DNA of 7,690 nucleotides from Verrucomicrobiota bacterium (GTDB lineage Bacteria > Verrucomicrobiota > Verrucomicrobiia > Chthoniobacterales > UBA10450): the NCBI GenBank assembly GCA_003219095.1, contig QHPM01000049.1:1-7690 (forward strand). The letters run 5' to 3'. Positions 1 through 5,471 of this stretch are shown in pieces. Both the position numbers and the translations under genes were made by a program. A model generated the notes under the pieces. That model was not told where the DNA came from and ran no database searches. It saw nothing but the letters and a program-made list of their open reading frames with translations. The stretch's first letter is position 1; the number at the start of each line of letters is the position of its first letter.

Positions 1-79
1 GATACCAGTTGACCACATCAAATTATACAGGGAGAAACAGTCCCTTTCGTCCTTTCCGTCGTTGAAATCATGCGCTCAG

Positions 80-95
80 TAGCCGGTTACGGCTA
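80..95 (-). terminator. Small hairpin downstream of rsmE
   Basis: A perfect 6-bp stem (TAGCCG paired with CGGCTA) with a four-base loop lies about 25 bases past the rsmE stop codon on the minus strand. No T-run follows it, so it is at best a weak or factor-assisted terminator. The rest of bases 1-120 shows no convincing gene. Confidence 0.25.
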
Positions 96-120
96 ACGCA
101 GGTTCGAGCTGCGACCTCCA

Positions 121-957
121 TCAGAGCGGCGCGGCTAACAATTCGTAGGAAAGCACGCTCAGGCAATAAATCGCCGCTGTTTCCACGCGCAGAATGATGG
201 GGCCGAGGGTGATGGGCCGGCAGCCATGACTTCGCGCGAGATTGAGCTCCGCCGGCGTGAAATCGCCTTCCGGACCCACGCACATCAGAACGCTTGCGGG
301 TCGGGTCTGATGTTCGCGTTCGTAATCGGCCAGGACCGTTTTCAAATGCATCGCGTCGGACTGAAGCGAGCCAATTAAGCGAAGTTCGGAACCGGATTTC
401 GGTGTCGGCTCCAATCGAGAATTCTGTGCAGGCGACCCGCCTTCGCGCTGCTTCGGCGCGACAGGCACGCCTGCCTCTATCTCTAAAAAAAACTCTGTCG
501 GCGTTTTCGGAAGATGCACTGTCGGCAGCCAGTTTTGTCCACATTGCTTGGCTGCTTCGATCGCCACCTGCTGCCATTTCGCTTGTTTTTGCGCCGCCTT
601 CCTGGCCTCGAGATGAACAATAGTGCGCTCGGAAATAACTGGGGCAATCTCGGCCGCTCCGATCTCGACTGCCTTTTGCACGATCAAATCCATGTTCTTT
701 CCTTTCGGAATGGCCTGCGCCAGTGTTATCTGACAAGGCAGCGGCGGTACTCGCGCCTCGTGAATTTTGCGCAAGAGAATTTCCTCGCGGGTTATCTTCG
801 CAATCTCAGCGGTGATTTCATGGCCGCGACCGTTGAACACAACCACTCGCCCACCAGACTGCAGGCGAAGCACAGCGCGCGCGTGATGCGCTTCCGTCCC
901 GCCCAAAACGAGCGAGTCAGGATTCCAATCGTCCGGGGTGACGTAAAAGCGATGCAT
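121..957 (-). CDS. rsmE: 16S rRNA (uracil(1498)-N(3))-methyltransferase RsmE
   Basis: This cytoplasmic SPOUT-family enzyme uses S-adenosylmethionine to methylate N3 of U1498 in 16S rRNA during small-subunit maturation. The N-terminus MHRFYV and the following HHARAVLRL (about residues 24-32) are the usual PUA-like start. KGKNMDLIVQKAVEIG lies near 85-100. The C-terminal knot has GPEGDF (228-233) and LGPIILRVETA (251-261), where the family usually has an arginine in LGPRxLRxETA. I chose the ATG at 957 because family members begin at this Met-His; an in-frame TTG lies directly upstream. At 278 residues it is about 30 longer than the E. coli protein (243). The excess falls at about residues 160-190, a Pro/Gly-rich stretch that coincides with a palindromic DNA element. 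The gene follows dnaJ after 82 bases, so it may be the last gene of that transcript. Confidence 0.93.
   Translation of the reverse strand: MHRFYVTPDDWNPDSLVLGGTEAHHARAVLRLQSGGRVVVFNGRGHEITAEIAKITREEILLRKIHEARVPPLPCQITLAQAIPKGKNMDLIVQKAVEIGAAEIAPVISERTIVHLEARKAAQKQAKWQQVAIEAAKQCGQNWLPTVHLPKTPTEFFLEIEAGVPVAPKQREGGSPAQNSRLEPTPKSGSELRLIGSLQSDAMHLKTVLADYEREHQTRPASVLMCVGPEGDFTPAELNLARSHGCRPITLGPIILRVETAAIYCLSVLSYELLAAPL
428..474. repeat. Two-hairpin palindromic element inside rsmE
   Basis: On the plus strand GCAGGCG (428-434) pairs with CGCCTGC (468-474). Inside lie two tight hairpins: AGGCG-ACC-CGCCT (430-442) and CAGGC-AC-GCCTG (462-473). On the rsmE strand the element encodes residues 162-177, AGVPVAPKQREGGSPA, a stretch unlike the surrounding fold and located where the protein is longer than its family. 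The structure is seen directly. That it is an inserted, dispersed element is inference. Confidence 0.5.
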
Positions 958-960
958 CAA

Positions 961-1035
961 AATTGATCCGTCATGCCGAGCGAAGTCGAAGGATCACGCT
1001 GCGCGAGCTTTTTATCCGTGTAATCCGTGGTCGAT
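961..1035. repeat. Repeat-like intergenic sequence between dnaJ and rsmE
   Basis: The 82-base gap holds a segment at about 971-995 (plus strand ATGCCGAGCGAAGTCGAAGG and flanks) and a tandem ATCCGTG at 1014-1020 and 1023-1029. Both resemble short interspersed intergenic sequences that I recall from many environmental bacterial genomes; this is recognition from memory, not a search. Neither looks like a promoter or a clear terminator. Confidence 0.4.
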
Positions 1036-1039
1036 CTAA

Positions 1040-2182
1040 TTAGCGAAAGAAATCTTTTGCGCGTTCAAAAAAGCTTCTATGCAGCGGCGTATTTTCCTCA
1101 CCACAGAGCGCGGAAAATTCCTCCAGTTTGTGGCGTTGCTCGGCGTTCAATCGCGTCGGCACTTCTACCATGACGCGTGCGAGTAAATCTCCATGGCCGC
1201 GGCCCTCGATGTTTGCGATTCCCTTACCACGCAACTTGAAGACCTGGCCGCTTTGGGTCCCGGCCGGGATTCGGAGGTTTGCCTTTCCTTCGAGCGTCGG
1301 AACCGGGACCTCGCCGCCGAGCGCGGCCATCGCGAACGAAATTGGGACCTCGCAATAGAGATCGTCCTCGTCGCGCTGAAACACCGCGTGCTCTTTGATG
1401 TGGAGCACGACGTAGAGATCGCCCGGCGGCCCGCCACGGATGCCGGCTTCGCCATTTCGCGAGGAGCGCAAGCGCGAGCCGCTGCCGATACCCGCCGGGA
1501 TTTTCAATTTGATCCGGCTGGAATTTTCGACCCGCCCTTCGCCGGCGCATTTGTGACATGGCTTTTCGATAATTTGTCCGGCTCCCCGACAACGTGGACA
1601 GGTTTGCGATACTTGGAAAAAACCGCGAGAACTGATTACCTGTCCGCGACCTCCGCAGGTTGGACAATTGATCGAGCGTGAGCCGGGCTCGGCGCCGCTG
1701 CCGTTGCATTGGTCGCATGTATCCAGCTTTCGAATTTCGATCTCTTTCTCCGCGCCAAAGGCCGCTTCTTCCAAGGTGATCTGCATGTCGTAACGCAAAT
1801 CGGAACCGCGCTGCCGCTCCTCCGCGTGACCAGCACCAGCGCCACCGCCACCGAAAAAACTCTCGAAAATTCCGCCGCCACCGCCGCCAAAGACCTCCCG
1901 GAAAATATCGAACGGATCATGGAACCCGCCACCAAAGCCGGGGCCGCCTTGCGAAAAAGCGGCGTGCCCGAACCGATTGTAGGCGGCACGCTTATCGACA
2001 TCGATCAGGACATCGTAGGCCTCGCCCAGTTCCTTAAATTTTTCCTCGGCCTGCGGATCATTCGGATTCTTGTCCGGATGGAACTTGACCGCGAGTTTGC
2101 GATAGGCGCGCTTGATTTCATCCTCATGCGCGCCTCGGGCGACCCCGAGCACTTCGTAATAGTCGCGTTTGGTTGTAGGCAT
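1040..2182 (-). CDS. dnaJ: Chaperone protein DnaJ (Hsp40, type I)
   Basis: This is a cytoplasmic co-chaperone that delivers unfolded substrates to DnaK and stimulates its ATPase. All type-I parts are present in 380 residues, the usual length. The J domain (about 6-72) has the HPD motif at 35-37. A Gly/Phe-rich linker spans about 79-118. The zinc-binding domain has four complete CxxCxGxG repeats beginning at 156, 173, 195 and 209, and the C-terminal substrate-binding domain follows from about 220. The ATG at 2182 gives the standard start, reading [10 protein letters not shown] just downstream. No clear Shine-Dalgarno sequence is visible. grpE lies 82 bases upstream on the same strand, so the two co-chaperones of DnaK are probably co-expressed. 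dnaK is not in the window, and I see no CIRCE operator. Confidence 0.97.
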   Translation of the reverse strand: MPTTKRDYYEVLGVARGAHEDEIKRAYRKLAVKFHPDKNPNDPQAEEKFKELGEAYDVLIDVDKRAAYNRFGHAAFSQGGPGFGGGFHDPFDIFREVFGGGGGGIFESFFGGGGAGAGHAEERQRGSDLRYDMQITLEEAAFGAEKEIEIRKLDTCDQCNGSGAEPGSRSINCPTCGGRGQVISSRGFFQVSQTCPRCRGAGQIIEKPCHKCAGEGRVENSSRIKLKIPAGIGSGSRLRSSRNGEAGIRGGPPGDLYVVLHIKEHAVFQRDEDDLYCEVPISFAMAALGGEVPVPTLEGKANLRIPAGTQSGQVFKLRGKGIANIEGRGHGDLLARVMVEVPTRLNAEQRHKLEEFSALCGEENTPLHRSFFERAKDFFR

Positions 2183-2230
2183 TTAGAGTAGGGAACAACA
2201 GGTGGATGGTGACATCAAAGCAAGGTTTGC

Positions 2231-2262
2231 CACCCTATGCGCACAGCATGTGCGCGCTACCC
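2231..2262. repeat. Inverted repeat in the grpE-dnaJ gap
   Basis: GCGCAC (2239-2244) and GTGCGC (2250-2255) form a perfect 6-bp stem with a five-base loop, set between the grpE stop codon and the dnaJ start. There is no T-run on the transcribed strand, so an intrinsic terminator is unlikely. It could be a processing or stability hairpin, or a dispersed palindrome. Confidence 0.4.
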
Positions 2263-2264
2263 TC

Positions 2265-2834
2265 TCACTTCTCACGACTTCCAGCGGCCCCGCTCGAAAC
2301 CACCACCGTCGCCGGTCGCAGAAGCCGATCTTTCAAACGATAGCCGCGGCGGGTTTGTCGGATGACCTGACCTTCGGGAACTTGACGGCTTGGTTCGTGG
2401 CCGATCGCCTCGTGCAAGTTGGGATCAAATTTTTTCCCAACCGCGTCGATGGGCTGTAGTCCATTATCCGTTAGAAAATCGGTCAGTTGTTTCAGCACCA
2501 GATTCATGCCGGAATAAATCGGCGAGTGCTCGCTTTCCTCCCGGGCGGCAGAGAGTCCAAGCTCGAAATTATCGACAATTGGGACCAGGCGCTCAAGCAG
2601 GGTGCGGTTGGCGTATTTAATCCCTTCATCACGCTCGCGCGCGGCGCGCTTTTTGTAATTCTCAAAGTCGGCCTGGGTTCGCAACGCCAGGTCGCGGAAG
2701 CGATCGAGGTCGCCTTGCAAACTCGCAACTGCATCCTCGGTAGCTTCTCCGTCGGCTGAACTGTTTTCCCGTTCGGCCGGCACTGGAGGTGGAATCTTGT
2801 CTTCTTCGCGCGGTTCAGGGCTGGTCTTTTTCAT
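2265..2834 (-). CDS. grpE: Nucleotide exchange factor GrpE
   Basis: GrpE is the cytoplasmic homodimeric exchange factor that releases ADP from DnaK. The 189-residue protein has the family layout. A charged, Pro/Glu-rich and probably disordered N-terminus (1-35) is followed by a long helix with LALRTQADFENYKKRAARE. The C-terminal beta domain contains FDPNLHEAIG and ends in the GrpE signature (VPEGQVIRQTRRGYRLKDRL then LRPATVVVS). The ATG at 2834 lies inside the end of the upstream phosphatase gene, giving a 20-base overlap that suggests translational coupling. dnaJ follows after 82 bases. Confidence 0.96.
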   Translation of the reverse strand: MKKTSPEPREEDKIPPPVPAERENSSADGEATEDAVASLQGDLDRFRDLALRTQADFENYKKRAARERDEGIKYANRTLLERLVPIVDNFELGLSAAREESEHSPIYSGMNLVLKQLTDFLTDNGLQPIDAVGKKFDPNLHEAIGHEPSRQVPEGQVIRQTRRGYRLKDRLLRPATVVVSSGAAGSREK

Positions 2835-4266
2835 GTTTACGCATGGTAATTAGAGTGATGTCGTCGTTCTGTGGATGCGCGCCCACGAAATTGCGCACGT
2901 CATCTATGATTCGCGTGATAACGGCCGAAGCGCCGTGAGCAGCGCTTGCCCGGACCGATTGAATCATCCGGTCAATGCCGAATTCGAAACCCTCGGCATC
3001 CAAAGCTTCGGTCACGCCGTCGGTATAAAGGATCAGACAATCATCCTGCTCGAGCGAGATTGCGAAATCGGTGTTGATCCGATCGAACACACTCCCGCTA
3101 TCGATGCCAACGACCATTCCGGGCGGCTTAATCAGTTCGACCGTTTGCTGCGCGCGACGATAGAGCAAGGGCGCATCATGGCCAGCTCGGGTGATCGTGA
3201 CTGAACCAACGGAATGATCCACCACCAAATATGCCATGCTAATGAACATGTCCTCTTTGATGTCGGGATAAAGCTGGCGATTTACTGCCTTTAAAACTTC
3301 CGCCGGCGATGGATTTTGCGGCGCCTGACTGCGCAGAACACTTCGGCAGATCGCCATGATCAACGACGCGGGCACGCCTTTGCCCGAAACGTCCGCAATC
3401 GCCACGCCCAGGCGATGTTCGTCCACCCGGATGTAGTCAAAGTAATCGCCGCTCACCTGCCGGGCCGGAATGTTGATACCGGAAATTTCGAAACCGGGGA
3501 TGGCCGGCGATTTTTCCGGAAGCAGGATCCGCTGAATGTCGCGCGCGATTTCGAGATCGTGATCGAGCCGCTTTTTTTCATTCGCTTCGGAGTAAACGAT
3601 GGCGTTGTAGAGGGCGAAAGCGGATTGCTCGGCGATCGATTTGAAGACGACAAAATCGCTCGGCGAAAACGGCATGCCCCTCGGGCCGTTGCCAACCGCG
3701 AGCACGCCCATGTTTTGTTTGCCATAAAGTAAAGGCGTCGCCATCAGCGAAGCGGTCCCGAGAGGCGTCTCGCGCAGGCGCGCTAATTCCGGCACGTCCC
3801 GCACGTCGGCGAGCGAAACCGGTTGCGCGGTCTGCCAGACCGTTCCGATCAAACCTTCGCCCGGTGGAACACTATGCATCCGCAAAAATCCTTCCAAGGC
3901 AGCGGGAGTAGTCGCGGCCTGATGCAAAATGTGGCCCGGCACCGGCACCAGCGGCGGACAACCCTTGGAAAGAAATACTGGCACGAGTTTATTCCCGCTG
4001 CGATCGGTGAGATAGAGCGCGCCTCCGTGAGCGTCGAGAATTCGCGTGGCTCCTTCCACGATCAGCCGATGCAGGTCATTCGGCTTGATCGTTTCACGAA
4101 AAGCTTCACCCAGGCCGTGTAAAAAATCGAAGACGAGAGTTTCTTCGACCTGGATCTCCTCCTTCGAGCGCTCGAGAGCGTTGACCTTGCGCCTTTGGCG
4201 GAAGGCCGTCAAAACCCACCCGCAGATCGCGATAGCCAGGAGCGCGTAGAGAAGAGTCGGCCACAT
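2815..4266 (-). CDS. Membrane-anchored GAF-domain PP2C/SpoIIE-type serine phosphatase (RsbU-like)
   Basis: This is a probable protein-serine/threonine phosphatase that dephosphorylates an anti-sigma-factor antagonist in a partner-switching pathway. In 483 residues it has one N-terminal membrane segment (about 2-22) followed by a basic, probably coiled-coil linker. A GAF sensor domain spans about 60-225, and a second helix (NEKKRLDHDLEIARDIQRIL) leads into the PP2C_SIG domain (about 255-478). Metal-binding motifs are intact: SGDYFD, ADVSGKG (Asp 292), AGHDAPLL, YTDGVTEA (Asp 416) and NDDITL (468-469). The likely substrate is the STAS protein encoded 16 bases upstream, an inference from adjacency. 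The ATG at 4266 opens directly onto the membrane segment. An in-frame TTG at 4281 would add five residues and lies one base past the upstream stop codon. The GAF ligand cannot be predicted. Confidence 0.92.
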   Translation of the reverse strand: MWPTLLYALLAIAICGWVLTAFRQRRKVNALERSKEEIQVEETLVFDFLHGLGEAFRETIKPNDLHRLIVEGATRILDAHGGALYLTDRSGNKLVPVFLSKGCPPLVPVPGHILHQAATTPAALEGFLRMHSVPPGEGLIGTVWQTAQPVSLADVRDVPELARLRETPLGTASLMATPLLYGKQNMGVLAVGNGPRGMPFSPSDFVVFKSIAEQSAFALYNAIVYSEANEKKRLDHDLEIARDIQRILLPEKSPAIPGFEISGINIPARQVSGDYFDYIRVDEHRLGVAIADVSGKGVPASLIMAICRSVLRSQAPQNPSPAEVLKAVNRQLYPDIKEDMFISMAYLVVDHSVGSVTITRAGHDAPLLYRRAQQTVELIKPPGMVVGIDSGSVFDRINTDFAISLEQDDCLILYTDGVTEALDAEGFEFGIDRMIQSVRASAAHGASAVITRIIDDVRNFVGAHPQNDDITLITMRKHEKDQP

Positions 4267-4282
4267 GAAGTCGGCGGCCAAC

Positions 4283-4780
4283 TTACTTCTTTACCGGGTT
4301 GTCGTGAAGATCCTGCTTGAGGTAATCGAGAACGTCTTTAAACCGCAAAAGATTTTCCGGTACCGCTTCACACAGCGCTTCGTGAGCTGCCAGCATTTCC
4401 TTGGCCTGCTCCTTTTTTCCCAGAGTGTCGGTAGCGAGCGCGCCGCATTCCGGGGCGCGCGCGCCGTTGCTGGAGATTTGGAAAAGCTGATCGAGACCAA
4501 GGCCGGAAAGCAATTGGCGGCTGCGTTCGCCGCAATGCACCACTCGAAGATGTCCCTGCCCAAGTTCCTTTAGTCGCAAGGCCAGTCCGGCCATTGTCCC
4601 CATGAAAGTAGAATCCATCATCGCGCAATCGAGCAGATCGACAACGAACTCACGATAGCCGCGGTCCACCATTTCGCGCGCAAACTGCTTGAAATTGCCG
4701 CTGTTCAGAAAATTGCCCTTGCCCTCCACCCGGACCCAGACGGCGGGGCCGCTTACTCCGACCTGAATCGACGATTCCAC
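4283..4780 (-). CDS. STAS-domain anti-sigma-factor antagonist (SpoIIAA/RsbV-like)
   Basis: The first ~105 of 165 residues form a STAS domain. VVDLLDCAMMDSTFMGTMAG carries the conserved Asp-Ser (D56-S57) at the helix start, where antagonists of this family are phosphorylated by a serine kinase. LRVVHCGERSRQLLSGLGLDQLFQI matches the last strand and helix of the fold. A C-terminal extension of about 55 residues, helical and charged, is longer than in minimal antagonists of about 110 residues. It is encoded immediately before the PP2C phosphatase, its probable partner. By family knowledge, the unphosphorylated form would bind an anti-sigma kinase and free a sigma factor or other target. Neither kinase nor sigma factor is in the window. 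Translation probably starts at GTG 4780; no ribosome-binding sequence is visible. Confidence 0.88.
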   Translation of the reverse strand: MESSIQVGVSGPAVWVRVEGKGNFLNSGNFKQFAREMVDRGYREFVVDLLDCAMMDSTFMGTMAGLALRLKELGQGHLRVVHCGERSRQLLSGLGLDQLFQISSNGARAPECGALATDTLGKKEQAKEMLAAHEALCEAVPENLLRFKDVLDYLKQDLHDNPVKK

Positions 4781-4785
4781 AGTTA

Positions 4786-4791
4786 ACTATA
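4786..4791 (-). promoter_or_regulatory. Possible -10 box close to the STAS gene start
   Basis: TATAGT on the minus strand lies five bases before the GTG start codon. A TTGACT (4817-4822) is present upstream, but 24-25 bases away, too far for a normal -35 pairing. If the -10 is used, transcription would begin at or near the start codon, giving a leaderless message. Confidence 0.25.
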
Positions 4792-4827
4792 GAAAGTTAT
4801 GAAACTTAGGCCTGGCAGTCAAACGAA

Positions 4828-5385
4828 CTAGTCCCATAGAAAAGAGCGTTTCTCGGCTACGATCCGGCCGTGTTCAATGAGTAAGCAACGCCAGGCCAGC
4901 ACTTGCCCGTCATCAAAATACTCGTCGCCCACCACTCGAAATTCGCTGTGATTCGTCCCGTGCACGTTCTGGTAGGCTTGCTCTTTTGCCTGCACAAAAG
5001 CGTGAAGGTTCTCCTGTTTGTATTCAAACCGGACCGTCAAATCAGAGGGCCGTTTCGCCCGCCAGAAAAAGTCAAAGTACTGCCCGAAGCGCTGCCGTTG
5101 ATCGAGCCCGGTGACTGCGCCATACATCCGATAGGAGCGTTCAAAATTCAGCGAAGCCTCCTGAATCACGCTACTCGATTTGAGATTGGCCTTAGTCGTC
5201 GGATTCGAGGGATTGTTCCCTTTCTGTCCTCTGTTACGGGGAGGGTTTTGCGACAGCGTGTAAATCTTAGCTTTGCGAAACTGGAAATCGGGATTGAGCG
5301 CCAGCGGAAATTTCCCTTGCTCGGTATCCGCGGCAGCGACAGAGCTGACGCTAAGCAAAAGCGCGACCGCGCAGGTAAATCGCAT
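4828..5385 (-). CDS. Secreted protein of unknown function
   Basis: I do not recognise a named family. The ATG at 5385 gives 185 residues beginning MRFTCAVALLLSVSSVAAAD, a clear Sec signal peptide: basic n-region, hydrophobic core, AAA before a probable cleavage site at about residue 19/20. There is no lipobox, so a soluble periplasmic or exported protein is likely. The mature part has a Pro/Asn/Lys-rich low-complexity stretch (about 45-70), then a soluble mixed region rich in aromatic residues (FGQYFDFFWRAKRPSDLTVR and FRVVGDEYFDDGQVLAWRCL), with no further membrane segment. A longer reading from TTG 5421 is less likely, because it removes the signal peptide from the N-terminus and overlaps a promoter -35 box. 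The stop codon is 47 bases before the STAS gene on the same strand, so co-transcription is possible. It is divergent from the exonuclease-ligase gene. Confidence 0.75.
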   Translation of the reverse strand: MRFTCAVALLLSVSSVAAADTEQGKFPLALNPDFQFRKAKIYTLSQNPPRNRGQKGNNPSNPTTKANLKSSSVIQEASLNFERSYRMYGAVTGLDQRQRFGQYFDFFWRAKRPSDLTVRFEYKQENLHAFVQAKEQAYQNVHGTNHSEFRVVGDEYFDDGQVLAWRCLLIEHGRIVAEKRSFLWD

Positions 5386-5392
5386 TACCCAT

Positions 5393-5421
5393 ATCAAACC
5401 GGCTGGGTGCGACCCTGTCAA
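5393..5421 (-). promoter_or_regulatory. Candidate sigma-70 promoter of the secreted-protein gene
   Basis: On the minus strand a perfect -35 hexamer TTGACA (5416-5421) is followed after exactly 17 bases by TTTGAT (5393-5398), which matches 4 of 6 consensus -10 positions. The ATG at 5385 lies only seven bases past the -10, so the message would be leaderless or nearly so. This layout also favours the ATG over the upstream TTG. Confidence 0.5.
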
Positions 5422-5441
5422 TCGAGAGAGAATGCCGGTTT
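5396..5441. promoter_or_regulatory. Inverted repeat in the divergent intergenic region (possible operator)
   Basis: AAACCGGC (5396-5403) and GCCGGTTT (5434-5441) are perfect inverted copies separated by 30 bases. The left arm overlaps the -10 of the leftward candidate promoter and the right arm lies just upstream of its -35, so a bound dimer or a DNA loop could affect both divergent genes. No regulator gene in the window matches it. Confidence 0.3.
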
Positions 5442-5471
5442 CACTTCAAAAACAGGCAGCTAAATTTCGGT

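Noticed and set aside
1..18. Possible start of another minus-strand gene (ATG at 18-16, with TATAAT at 27-22 just before it)
   Set aside because: Only six codons are visible and no -35 sequence is at the right distance, so it cannot be supported.
68..736. Long open frame on the minus strand overlapping rsmE
   Set aside because: It lies in another frame of rsmE, has Arg/Ser-rich composition typical of a shadow frame in GC-rich DNA, and matches no family.
1193..2191. Several plus-strand open frames across dnaJ
   Set aside because: They are antisense to a gene with all DnaJ motifs intact and have no start context or recognisable domains.
2183..2264. Search for a CIRCE operator or heat-shock promoter before dnaJ
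   Set aside because: No TTAGCACTC/GAGTGCTAA pair is present here or upstream of grpE; the inverted repeat found has a different sequence.
5439..5466. Possible plus-strand promoter (TTTCAC, 16 bases, TAAATT) for the exonuclease-ligase gene
   Set aside because: The -35 matches only two consensus positions, so it is indistinguishable from chance.
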